Of a stretch of DNA of 64,000 nt, positions 33,440 through 43,567 are shown piece by piece. A program made the position numbers and the translations under genes. The stretch's first letter is position 1, and each line of letters starts with the position of its first letter. This stretch comes from Limnanthes douglasii subsp. nivea. Taxonomy: Eukaryota > Streptophyta > Magnoliopsida > Brassicales > Limnanthaceae. The DNA lies in the NCBI GenBank assembly GCA_036936605.1, contig JAUPFV010000002.1, forward strand, positions 131,610,376-131,674,375, read 5' to 3'. A model generated the notes under the pieces. That model made no database searches, was not told the origin of the DNA, and was given only the letters and a program-made list of their open reading frames with translations.

Positions 33440-35782
33440 ATGAATCCGGACAATCCAGAAGTACCACCAGCTCTGCTCGAAGTGGTGGGAGAGAATGATG
33501 AGTACACTATCGAAGAGCGTGATAGGCTCAAAGGTGAAATAAAAACTCTGAGGGCTGAAAAGGCCAAGCTGGGTGTGAAAGAAAAATCCAAAGCATCAGC
33601 TGCTCATCACACCGATAATCCCAGGGAACATGAGTCTTCAAAGACTCATGTGAGCACTAAAAAGACTCATGCCAGTTCTAAAAAGTCTCACCGGTCTAAG
33701 CCAGTGGAGAGTTCTGACTCAAGCTCAGAGTCTTCTGATAGCTCTTTGGACAGTGATGGAGTTGAAAAATCCTTATCCTCAAGCAGCGATGAGGGTCGAA
33801 CTAGAAAGAAGCAAAGGCAGATTAAAAAATATTCAAGAAAAAGGGATAGACATGGGAAATTGAAGAAGAATATAGGCAAAGGATCATCTCACAACCGGAG
33901 ACATGTAGACCGGATGTTGATGGATCTCTTTGCCTTCCACGATGAACCAGGTATCTTTGCAACTCCCAATGAGGATACTGTGTTCAGTCGTGGCCGGAAT
34001 TGGAGGCAATCTCCATTGTCTTCTAAAATTCGGTCCGGAAACCTCCCTAAGAGGTTTGATATCACCAAAATAGAGAAGTACGATGACAGTACTGATCCGG
34101 ACAACCATCTGGAACAATTTAAGAATTTCATGATGAACTTTGATGATGATGACAAACTGCTCTGTAGGGCATTCTCCCAGTCATTCACGGGGAGTGCTCT
34201 AAAGTGGTACAACAGCCTGCCTCAGGGTTGTATTAAAGATTTCGACACGTTTTGGGTGGCCTTTCGAAGGCAGTTCGTAGGGAGTAAAGAGCTGAAGGGC
34301 AATGGAGACACAATAATCCATTGTGCCCAGGAACCAAATGAGTCCTTGAAAGAGTACATAAGTCGTTTTGTGAACACAAAGAATGGGTTGGCTGATTGCT
34401 TCGAACAGGTAGCAATAGCATCCCTGAGACAGGGTTTGAACCCAGGAAATCTAGCTGATTCAGTGACCAGGAAGAAGGCCATGACATGGGGAGGGTTGCT
34501 GAATCAGGTTGGCAAACAAATAAACGTCGATGAAACAAAGAAAACCAGGGTGCACAGGCAGGTGAGGTCTACCCCGGTGGCACCGAATCCCAATCAGAAT
34601 CAGTCTGGGAACAAAGCAAGAGAAACCGGACAGGGGCATGGTAGGGCGAAAGCTCAGTCTCAGCCAGCTGCTCCTGCTCAAAGTCAACAATCCAGAAACA
34701 AGAGAGGGCCATGGGTCCAACCGGAGTGGTTTGCAGAGTTAAAAGAAAGCGTGGCCACTATCTTTGATAAAACAAAGGATGAGGTGCATTTCCGGAGACC
34801 GGCAACACTGCAGTCTCCCAGGGAGCATCGCAACAACTCTTTTTGCCAATATCACAATGATATTGGTCATACCACTGATGATTGCATAGCATTAAAACAA
34901 GAAGTTCAGAACTTGATTGAAAGGGGAAAGCTGGGGGCCTATGTGAAAAGAAGAGGGGGTAACAGGCCTGATAACACTCACCGGGTTGGTCCCAGTAATG
35001 CTGCTCCGGAGGGAGCCATGGTTATAGTTGAAAGGTTTGACGTGGAATCTGAGTACTTGGATCCTGATCCAACTCGGAACAGAGTAGGTACAATTGAGGA
35101 ATGTTCTAGGTCGGTCTCCGGGCTCATTAAATTTTTCGAGTCACTCATAATTTTTGGAGGAGACACTATGACAGCTCCTACTGCTTCTTCGAGGAAGAGG
35201 CATGTTCATACTTTGGCCTCTCAGCTAGAAGGAGGCATGACATCCTATCAGTCACCAAACTCATTCCCTTTCATTGTGTTTGATGAAGACGATTTAAGAG
35301 ACATTGCTGGCCCTCATGAGGATGCTGCTGTCATAGGAGCATCTATAGGGGGCAATGACATAAGACGCATCTTGGTGGATACTGGAAGCTCAGCTAATAT
35401 CCTTTTCCTAACCACTTACAAGAAGATGAAAAATCCATCCGTAATTCAGAATTCGGACAGGTCAATCGTGGGCTTCACAGGAAGCTCAGCAGATGTGATC
35501 GGGGAGTTCGAAGAAGAGGTGCTATTGGGCAAGGGCCCTTTCAAGAAAATGGTCAGAATACTCTTTATTGTGGTGGATTGTCACACTTGCTATAATGCTA
35601 TTCTAGGGAGGTCGTGGCTCTCTAGGATGCATGCAGTGGCTTCAACAGTCCACCAGTGCTTAAAATATGCTGTTCAGGGACTGGTTGGAGTTGTCCGGAG
35701 CAGCCAAAAGGTTGCAAGAAAATGTTATGCCACTGCCCTGGCTCCTCGAACGATGGGGGCAGTTCGTATTGATGAACAATAA
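33440..35782 (+). CDS. gag: Gag-protease polyprotein of Ty3 element 2
   Basis: A 780-codon ORF. The ATG at 33440 is chosen because an in-phase upstream frame from 33395 has no ATG and because element 3 has an ATG at the same place. Residues 60-150 are Ser/Lys-rich and probably bind nucleic acid. The gag core is at about 205-330, with LEQFKNFMMNF, ALKWYNSLP and FWVAFRRQFVGS. A knuckle-like C-x2-H-x4-H-x4-C sits at 469-482 (C469, H472, H477, C482). The aspartic protease is in the last 170 residues, with DTGSS at 647-651 and ILGRSWL near 721. Gag builds the particle and the protease cuts the polyprotein. The frame ends at TAA (35780-35782) preceded by CAA and followed by CAG TTT; pol continues in the same frame, which suggests readthrough. 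Confidence 0.93.
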   Translation: MNPDNPEVPPALLEVVGENDEYTIEERDRLKGEIKTLRAEKAKLGVKEKSKASAAHHTDNPREHESSKTHVSTKKTHASSKKSHRSKPVESSDSSSESSDSSLDSDGVEKSLSSSSDEGRTRKKQRQIKKYSRKRDRHGKLKKNIGKGSSHNRRHVDRMLMDLFAFHDEPGIFATPNEDTVFSRGRNWRQSPLSSKIRSGNLPKRFDITKIEKYDDSTDPDNHLEQFKNFMMNFDDDDKLLCRAFSQSFTGSALKWYNSLPQGCIKDFDTFWVAFRRQFVGSKELKGNGDTIIHCAQEPNESLKEYISRFVNTKNGLADCFEQVAIASLRQGLNPGNLADSVTRKKAMTWGGLLNQVGKQINVDETKKTRVHRQVRSTPVAPNPNQNQSGNKARETGQGHGRAKAQSQPAAPAQSQQSRNKRGPWVQPEWFAELKESVATIFDKTKDEVHFRRPATLQSPREHRNNSFCQYHNDIGHTTDDCIALKQEVQNLIERGKLGAYVKRRGGNRPDNTHRVGPSNAAPEGAMVIVERFDVESEYLDPDPTRNRVGTIEECSRSVSGLIKFFESLIIFGGDTMTAPTASSRKRHVHTLASQLEGGMTSYQSPNSFPFIVFDEDDLRDIAGPHEDAAVIGASIGGNDIRRILVDTGSSANILFLTTYKKMKNPSVIQNSDRSIVGFTGSSADVIGEFEEEVLLGKGPFKKMVRILFIVVDCHTCYNAILGRSWLSRMHAVASTVHQCLKYAVQGLVGVVRSSQKVARKCYATALAPRTMGAVRIDEQ

Positions 35783-38700
35783 CAGTTTGAGGGCCTTTTT
35801 GGGGGTGAGGGTGAAATTGATGACCCCAGAGAGACCCCCGGAGTGTTGATACCAGTTGAAGAAGTAGAAACGCACTGGTTAGAAGATGGAAAAAGTGTCA
35901 AGATAGGATCTAAAATGTCACCTGTTTTGAAAGATCAAATGTTAAAGTTTTTGAGGAACCATCAGCACGTTTTTGCTTGGTGCAATGCTGATGTTACTGG
36001 AGTTCCATCAGAAGTGATATCACACCACTTATCCGTCCGGAGAGATGTAGCTCCAGTGGTTCAAAAAAGAAGAGCTTTTTCCAAAGAAAAGGCTGATGCT
36101 ATTGTACAAGAGGTTGACAGGCTCACAAAGATGGGGCACATCAAGGAGTCTCAATACCCTTTGTGGACTACCAATCCTGTCTTGGTGAAAAAGAAGAATG
36201 GCAAGTGGCGCATGTGCATTGACTTCACAGACCTCAATAGAGCTTGCCCAAAAGACTTGTATCCGGTCCCCCGGATTGATCAGTTAGTAGACTCTACCTC
36301 TGGGAACAAGTTGCTTTCCTTTATGGATGCTTTCTCCGGATACAATCAGATTCAAGTAGATCCAAGGGATCAAGAGCATACCACATTTGTCACAGACAGA
36401 GGTCTTCATTGCTACAAGGTGATGCCATTTGGTTTGAAAAATGATGGGGCTACTTATCAGAGGTTAGTCAACAAGGCATTTGCTGATCAAATTGGAAGAA
36501 ATATGGAAGTGTACATTGATGACATGATGGTGAAAAGCGTACATGAGCAGTTTCACTTGTCCGATCTCCAAGAAACTTTTGCCAACTTGGTAAAAGTGAA
36601 TTTAAAGTTAAACCCTGAAAAGTGTGTATTCGGAGTGTAGTCCGGGAAGTTTCTAGGTTATATTATAAGTGAGCATGGAATACAGCCCGATCCGGACCAG
36701 TTAAATGCTCTGTTCCAAATGGAACCTCCTCGAAACATTAAAGAAGTACAACGGTTAACGGGGAGGTTAGCTGCCTTAAACAGGTTTATCTCAAGGTCTT
36801 CGGACAGGTGTGCTCCTTTCTTTCAAACTTTGAAGGGTGGAAGGGGCTTTGATTGGACCCCGCAGTATGATGAGGCTTTCAATGAGATCAAGAAACACGT
36901 GTCCTCCCCCAAAACTTTATTCAAGACAGTCGATGGGGAGACTCTCTTTGTATATTTGGCGGTTTCAAGTTGTGCCATCAGTGCTGTGCTGGTAAGAGAG
37001 GTTTGTGGACATCCCCATCCAGTATACTACATCAGTAAAAGCTTGATAGATGCAGAGAAACGTTACTTGAAACTTGAAAAGTTGGCATTGGCCTTGGTGA
37101 TAGCAGCCAGGAAGATGAGGCCTTATTTCCAGGCTCATCCCATCATCGTCCGGACTTCTTTTCCCTTGAAGAATGTCCTTCAAAAAGCAGACATTTCGAG
37201 CATAATGACTAAGTGGTCAGTAGAGTTGGGGGACTTCGACATAGACTTTGCTCCCCGAACAGCAGTCAAAGCCCAAGCTGTGGCTGATTTTCTAGTCGAA
37301 TTCCACTCTGACAGAGATTCGGAGCAAGCTACTGATATAAAAGATAAAAAAGTATGGGTCGTCCGAACAGATGGTGGATCTAGCACTATGGGGTGTGGTG
37401 CAGGGGTATGTTTGACTTCCCCGTATGGAGACAAGATGTACTAGGCTATTTGTTTTGCTTTCAGGGCATCTAATAACGAGTCCGAATACGAAGCAGCTAT
37501 AGCTGGGTTAAAATTGGCCTACATTTGTGGGGCTAAGAGGGTCAAGCTGCTAAGCGACTCCCAACTGATTATCCACCATGCCCAAGGCCAGTCTGAGGCT
37601 AAGAAAGAACAACTTGTGAAATATTTGCTCCTCCTAAAAAATGAAGCGCTCAAGTTTAAAAGTGTTGTCTATGAACACATTCTCCGGGCAAAAAATGAAC
37701 TGGCAGACTCACTGGCAACCATAGCATATACGGAGTTATATCCATGGATCCATGTGCTTGAAATCCCCTCCATTCAACTTTGCAAGGGTAAAGAAGAAGA
37801 GATTCTTGAAATACAAGCAAAACAACCTCAAGACTGGAGATTTCCTCTCATGCAGTATCTCTCCGATGGTGTTGTGCCTCCGGATAAGTCACAAGCCAGA
37901 ACATTGAAACACAAGGCTCATGGTTTCATCATATTGAGAGAAGTGTTATACAAGAAGTCTTACAGTAAACCTCTCCTACGCTGTTTGGGGGATGAAGAAT
38001 CACAAATGGTCCTCTCCGAATTACACGATAGCGAGGGGTCAGCCCATTGTGGGTTTAGAGCTTTGACAAGAAGAGTTTTGCTCTCCGGTTATTATTGGCC
38101 ATCAATCATGAAAGATGCTAAGGAGTTGGTAAGAAGGTGTGACCCATGCCAGAGGTACAGCAATGAAATTCATGTACCAGCCATTCCTTTGGAGTCAATT
38201 TCTGAGCCTATTCATTTCGCTCGATGGGGATTGGATTTAGTGGGGCCTCTCCCTGTGGCGTCCAGAGGGCGCAAGACTATAATTGTGGCCATTGACTACT
38301 TCTCAAAGTGGATAGAAGCAGCCCCTCTAGCAGGGACAACAACAAAAGCGGTTATAAAATTCATTCTATCCAACATATGTTGCAGATTTGGTGTCCCACA
38401 AAAAATAACAACTGACAACGGGCCACAGTTCGACAATAGAGAAATGGAAAGCTTCTGTGCCTCAAGGGGTATACAACATTGTTTTTCTTCACCTTTCCAC
38501 CCACAAGCAAATGAGCAGGTTGAAGTGGCTAATAGAACTATACTGTCCGGTTTAAAGAAGAATTTGGAAGGGGCTGCTGGGAAGTGGCCTAGTTATTTAC
38601 AAGAGGTCTTGTGGGCCTACCGGACAACACCTGGGGCTGCAACACAAGAATCACCTTTTGCTTTGGTCTATGGGATGGATGCAGTAGCTCCCATAGAGGC

Positions 38701-39070
38701 AACTCTCCCCTATTTTCGTGTTTATAACTTCTCCGAACATGCTAATTAGGTGGCAATCAGAGGCCAACTTGATTTGGTAGAAGAAAGACGAGTTAAAGCT
38801 CACCTTAGAGTTGCACACTATTAAGGCTTGATGAGGAGCAAATTTGCTTCCAAAGTCAAAAGAAGAGATTTCCAACCAGGGGACAAGGTATTAAGGAAGT
38901 TCTTCTTACACACTAAAGAAAAGCTCTTCGGAAAGTTGGCCCCAACTTGGGAGGGTCCGTATATGGTTGTTGAAAGAATTAAGCCTGGAACTTATTGGTT
39001 GGAAGACAAAGATGGCAGAGTTTTCACTCATCTTTGGAATATTGAGCATCTCCGGATGTACTTGGAATAA
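35783..39070 (+). pseudogene. pol: pol of Ty3 element 2: RT-RNase H-second RNase H-integrase, interrupted only by nonsense codons
   Basis: In frame with gag-protease. RT: CIDFTDLNRACPKDLYPVP (about 36216), LLSFMDAFSGYNQ, and YIDDMMVKS with the catalytic codons at 36512-36523. The first RNase H is within 36780-37300 and includes YYISKSLIDAEKRYLKLEK. The second, archaeal-type RNase H starts with TDGGSSTMGCGAGVCLTSP at about 37367. Integrase: HDSEGSAHCGF...CDPCQRY (HHCC, about 38025-38160), WGLDLVGPLPVAS, TTDNGPQFDN (about 38408), and NEQVEVANR at 38510-38540. It ends LWNIEHLRMYLE at 39070. In-frame stops are at 36638 (TAG), 37442 (TAG), 38747 (TAG) and 38822 (TAA); no frameshifts. At 36638 and 38822 the related elements have CAG. 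This copy cannot make full-length Pol but could be helped in trans. Confidence 0.92.
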
Positions 39071-39571
39071 CACTTGTGTAAATATTTACTTGTTTGAACA
39101 TCCATGTAAATATTTGGGGGCATACTCTTTCCTCATACTCTTTCCTCCCCGGTGGCACGGAGAGGTTTTAATGAGGTGTCTGGGCTGTTAAATAAGATTC
39201 AATGCCTTCTTAAAAAAATTTCTAAGTGTTGTTTAAAGTTTTGTCCCTTGTCATACTATACGGACTGAAATATCTAAGGGCTATTTAAACTCTAGCCGGA
39301 GAATTTAAACACTCTCACCATGCAACAACTAAAGGCTACTTAAACTATGGCTCTCAAAATTAAAATGAAAGAAGATGATGGTTGCACAAAACAGAGATAT
39401 TCATTAAATGAAATAACTTAAACTTGTCTTGTCCTTCCAAGGACTTTTAAATATAGTCAAGATACAACACAAAAAGCCTGTCCGAACAAACACCGGACAC
39501 CATTACAAAAGAGTGCCTTGGCCTTCCAAGGACTTTAGTATGGATTAAAAATAAACTAAGTGAATCATAAG
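39071..39571. other. Convergent intergenic region of element 2
   Basis: No coding domain. It starts with a short direct repeat CATACTCTTTCCT (two copies, about 39120-39147). It holds two palindromic strings, GTCCTT-CC-AAGGAC at 39431-39444 and CCTTGG-CCTT-CCAAGG at 39516-39531. The second is kept in element 1 (10263-10278) with a different loop. Both genes converge here, so this is the likely 3' end region of both transcripts. Confidence 0.6.
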
Positions 39572-42565
39572 TTAAGGTTGAGCCTTTGAGGATGGCTCAC
39601 CTTCATCCACCTTCTTACCCTTAGGGTCATCTTTCCCTTCATCTTTCTTCTTACCTTTGGGATCGTCCTTCTCTTCGTCTGGGCTCTCCCCAGTGTGTTC
39701 TTCATCAACCGAGGAGCCACTAGAGTAGCCATACCTGTCACCTTCAGCCATCGTGTGGTATGGAAGCTCGTCGGGCTCAACATAAAGCCATAAGTCCCCT
39801 AGGTTCCTGTCCGGAAATTTTTCATGGAAAAGTAGAACCATGTCAGACCTCACCTTCTCAAGCAATAGCTCTTCGCTTTAAATCATCTGGTTGGCATAGG
39901 CATTGATCTTGGCATTGATCGTAGCCTCTTGATCCCTTAGCAAAGCGGTTTTCTCCTCAGCAGCCTTGGATGTTGCATTCTCAGGAGCAATCTTGTCAGT
40001 AGTCAGGTTGGTGATAATCTTGTCCTTTGCCTTGGTCTCTTCTTTTGAGGCAGTAAGGTCTTTCTCCACACCGGACAGCTTCTCCTGGAGGTCTTTTATG
40101 GTTTCCTCTAGGGTGGCAACTTTTGTGGTGCTTTCCACCTGATTCCTCTTCAGCTCCTCGTTTGCTTCCTTTAGCATGTCAGCATTGGTAGTAGCAGTGC
40201 GAAGGTCTTCGGACAGTTTTTCCTTCTCAGACTTAAGGTCTTTGATGGTGTCTGCTTGACCTCGAACTTGTCTCTCCAGTGTAAGTACCGGCTGCACATT
40301 GCTTAGCAAGGAGTGGGCTATGATGTCCTTTTCACTAGAGACGATGAAAGTCTTACCATTGAAATTGACAGTGTTAGAGCTACTCGGAGGAACGTAGGGC
40401 CCTGCGAAGTCGTCTCTGGGGAGGTTGAGGAAATATTCGCCAAGTTCACCAAGACCGGTGATGTCTACTTCATCCATGTTGAGCTCTCCTCCCTCAACTT
40501 CATCAGTATGAAAGTCTCTTGGGATCTCTTCAGCATGTGTTTGGTCAGAAGGGTCAGCCTGGACAGAAGGCTCCGGATCCCGGAGAGCAAGCTCATCTCC
40601 CTTAGCAGTCTTTTTCTTCTTGGCTGCCCGGTCTGCCCCTTCACTCTCCTGCTTGCGATTCCTCTTGGAAGCCCTTGGAGGTCTTGGGAGGTCTACTTCT
40701 TGCCTCTCGGACTCTTGCTCCACTACCTGCAAAAGAGCAGCATCGATTTGGCTCTGAGTCGGCCCCTCCGAGTCTGTTGGAGCATCCTTCTCAGCATCAA
40801 CAGGATTAGCACTGCTCACCACCTTTTTTCCTTTCTTCTTGCCCTTCATTTTGCTTGGGGCTTTGGCCCGACCTGGCAGGAAGAGTGTCCCATCTACTTC
40901 ATGGGACCTCTTAAGCACTGTATCCGGAGAAGGTTGGGTGGTGAGCTCCTCCCAAGTCAGGTCTCTCCGACCTGTGGTGTTCCACAGGTGAGACCTTGCC
41001 AGATTTCCACTGGTGAAGGCATTGTGGAATCGGTTCCCCCAGTTCTCTGCGGCCCATACATTGATTTTGCCACAAGTGACCTGTCCGGCTTTCAAGTAAT
41101 CACCGAACTCCTTAGGCAGTTCTGTTAAGACAAAATAAATACCAGTTAGTTTAAATAAACTATGAAAAGGAAGAAGCATATAAAGATTTAAAGTAGGAAA
41201 CTTACGGTCACTCCTCCACCTGCTTCTGAGGAGGCTTGGGTTCACTCCGGACTTGATCTTCTGTCCGTTTTCCCAGGCGCCACTGACAAACAAAAAGTGG
41301 CTCCTCCATTTGCTTTCAGACTCCAACAGATCATCAACAGCTTTGAGATCATTCCCCATATTGAAGTGGTAGAAGGGGAATTGATGATGTTTGCAAAGAT
41401 TGGCCACTGCTGCAAATTCTTCCATAGGAAGAGGGATCCCGGACAGCCTTGATGCCATGATGCATGACATCAGTGTATACCAGCCATTGGGGCTGAGCTG
41501 GCTCGGATAGAGTTTGACCAGATGAAAATATCTGACTATCTCTGGGTCCATTGGGAATCTGAGTCCCCAATTAAATAGCTCTATGAAGATGACTATTTCA
41601 TTCAGCCTGCAGTCCATAGGAGTTTCAAGATCTATGGGAATCCTTATCTTCACATTTTCAGGGATCCCCCATTTTGTGCGCATTCGACCCAGTTTGGCCG
41701 TATGGATGAAAGCGTACTTGGTCTTCTGTAAGGCCAGGAGATATTTAAGTTCGACCCTGTGAAAACAAGGCCCTACCTTCCCTTCGAGACACTCCGGCAG
41801 CTCCGGATGCCTCAAGCACAATTTTTCTTTGCCCTTATCTTTTTTGGCAGCAGCAGTGTTACTAGTCTGACCGGATGGCTCAGACTCAAAAGGGACTTCT
41901 TCAGCAGAGTCCTCCATCCTCTCCTCCGTGATCGTAGGAGGGATGTCAGTGGCAGTGGCCCGGGGAGAATTCAAACTTGGCTCTGCCTGGCTTCCGGACT
42001 GCTGGTGTGCTGTGTTTTCTTGACTTCTAATCTCAGGCTGGGGCTCTGAGGCAGAATTCTCTCTTTGAAGGGCTGGGCTGCTAGCCTCCGGACCGGGTAG
42101 TCTTTCCCGGGGAGCTCTGATAGGCACTCCAGACCCAGAGCTACTATTTTTTGCCCCCGATTTTGAGGGAGTGTCCTTGGAGACTTGCCCCTTAACCAGC
42201 CGGCTTGTCCTCTTAACAACTAGTTTCTCCGGAGAGTGCTCTGTGTCTGATCCCATTGCGAGAAAAGGAGAAGGTTTCCTAAAACTTGTGACTGTAACTC
42301 CTGGCTCGACAGTAGGCACTGACTCCTGAACTGAGGAACCAGAGACTATGGGGGAGAGAGTAGATTGAAATAGTTTTTTGGGCTTAGTACCTTTAGAAGA
42401 GGACGAGCCTCGATCTGACTCTATAGCAGAGGAGATTGGTCTGTCGACAGGCGAGGTAGGTAACCCTGCTCCGATTCGTCTTTCCTTCTCACCTTTTTGT
42501 GCCTTCTCCAACTCAGATAGGTTGAGCCACCCGCCTTTGATCAATGCAGTCCTTGCTGTAAACAT
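39572..42565 (-). CDS. Antisense ORF of Ty3 element 2, unknown function, with candidate intron
   Basis: The minus strand has 895 open codons from ATG 42565 to TAA 39878, then 104 more codons in the same frame to 39572. The extra part keeps SDMVLLFHEKFPDRNLG, also found in element 1, so the TAA at 39878-39880 is probably a late nonsense change. Residues 1-250 are Ser/Pro-rich. Residues 255-545 form a conserved core with NWGLRFPMD and LYPSQLSPNGWY, resembling the 'putative gypsy-type transposon' domain of plant genomes (from memory, to be checked). Basic runs KMKGKKKGKK (572-581) and KKKKTAKG suggest nuclear entry. Residues 760-890 are heptad-like, probably coiled coil. Residues 454-481 are a candidate 84-nt intron. 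Antisense ORFs between pol and the 3' LTR are known in Tat elements; their role is not. Confidence 0.85.
41122..41205 (-). other. Candidate 84-nt intron in the element 2 antisense ORF
   Basis: On the minus strand the donor is C|GTAAGTTT (41205) and the acceptor is TATTTTGTCTTAACAG| (41122). The interior is AT-rich. The length is a multiple of three without a stop, so the frame is open spliced or unspliced. The hydrophobic stretch it would encode (LYMLLPFHSLF) is absent from the aligned protein of element 1, whose own intron candidate sits at the same place and phase 1. Confidence 0.72.
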
Positions 42566-42985
42566 AAACTACCAAGAAAATCTTTGCTTTAGAGAGAGAA
42601 AGCTCTAAGTAAAAATGCAGAGTAAATATGAAAGAGATAGTAAAACAGTAGAAAGTGAGTTTCAATTTATAGTAAATCTGAGAAAAGAAGTTGATTCCTA
42701 GGAGAATTCGAAAAGTTTGGCAATGATTAAAAGACGACACTGATGTCACCATTTGTAATTAAAGAGGTTACTTTTCGAAGAAGGTGGGTTCGAAATTCAA
42801 GGTGAAAAAACGGCTGGAGCAACCAATCAGAGTGTGACACGTGTCCCACGAACTCTGGCAAAAACCGTTTTGAATTCGTGAAGCTTTATCTGTCCGGGTA
42901 AACCCATAAATCTGTCCGGATTAAAAACTACTTCTAACATCGGACTGTTTTTCAGGTCTCTGACAAGAATACTTGCTCAAACACC
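42566..42985 (-). promoter_or_regulatory. Upstream region of the antisense ORF with TATA box (42665-42671)
   Basis: TATAAAT on the minus strand lies about 100 bp before the ATG at 42565. The sequence between is pyrimidine-rich (CTTTCTCTCTCTAAAG), as in plant leaders. Element 1 has TATATAAA at nearly the same distance. The rest of the interval up to the PPT has no gene. Confidence 0.55.
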
Positions 42986-43000
42986 TAATAAAGGGGCCCC
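42986..43000 (+). other. Polypurine tract of Ty3 element 2
   Basis: TAATAAAGGGGCCCC-type purine run directly before the 3' LTR. Confidence 0.8.
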
Positions 43001-43432
43001 TGATGAGTCCAAATTCAGCATGCTCCCCGGACAGGGACAGATCAGTCCAAGGCCTCCGGACCGGACCGACCGGACAGATCACATGGACCGGACAGCTCAC
43101 TTTGAACACTATGACCACAGGACTGTTCGAACTATGACAAAAGTACTAAAAAACCTAAACACTTCTTGACTAAGCTACTTGCTCTCCTACTTAGAGCTCA
43201 TGGGTCTTTGAACATGACCCGGGTCCGTTAAACATAACCCGAAAGCCCATAAGGGCCCAAATATCAGAGTATAAATACCCAACCACATGCATTAACTATG
43301 GGTAATGAGAATTAACTGCTACCAAGCTGCTTAATTATCTCTCTACTCTCTAAACACTTAAAACACCCACATACTTCCTTAAAACACCAACTGAAATTAC
43401 TAGCCTACCTCAGGCGATTATTATCCACACCA
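43001..43432 (+). repeat. 3' LTR of Ty3 element 2
   Basis: 432 bp, TATAAATA at 43270-43277, ends CCACACCA and is followed by the AATGC duplication. Confidence 0.95.
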
Positions 43433-43437
43433 AATGC

Positions 43438-43567
43438 TAAGTAGTAATCATGGCACATCAAGTGCAACAACATATCTTCTTTCCACAACTCAAAGTTTCG
43501 CCCATTAAGTATGGGTGCCTTTTTGCCTTACGGGTTGTAGAGATACGAATTTTCTAACGTAACAAAC
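43438..43567 (-). pseudogene. Copia-1 gag, copy B, 5' portion beyond the element 2 insertion
   Basis: Continues the gag of 30522-32933 after the insertion: the segment encoding GRNFELWKEDMLLHLMCHDYY. The presumed start codon, ATG at 17008 in copy A, reads ACG here, and the early TAA is shared with copy A. Confidence 0.85.

Larger units (their letters stand above)
32934..43432 (+). mobile_element. Ty3/gypsy element 2, Tat lineage, nearly intact, nested in copia-1 gag
   Basis: A 10.5-kb element with LTRs of 433 and 432 bp, both TGATGAGTCC...CCACACCA, and a perfect 5-bp target-site duplication AATGC (32929-32933 and 43433-43437). The LTRs differ at roughly a dozen sites (about 97% identical by eye), so the insertion is fairly recent and younger than the 16 kb duplication. 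The order is PBS, gag-protease ORF, stop, pol, convergent antisense ORF, PPT, LTR. The whole gag-pol keeps a single frame without indels but has extra nonsense codons in pol. Confidence 0.96.

Noticed and set aside
40313..41128. 271-codon plus-strand open frame opposite the antisense gene of element 2
   Set aside because: It lies fully inside the conserved minus-strand frame, has no domain, and is absent from the homologous region of element 1. It is a shadow of the antisense ORF.
42566..43000. A separate small gene between the antisense ATG and the 3' LTR
   Set aside because: The only open frame (42513-42752, minus) overlaps the leader of the antisense ORF in another frame and is not conserved in element 1.
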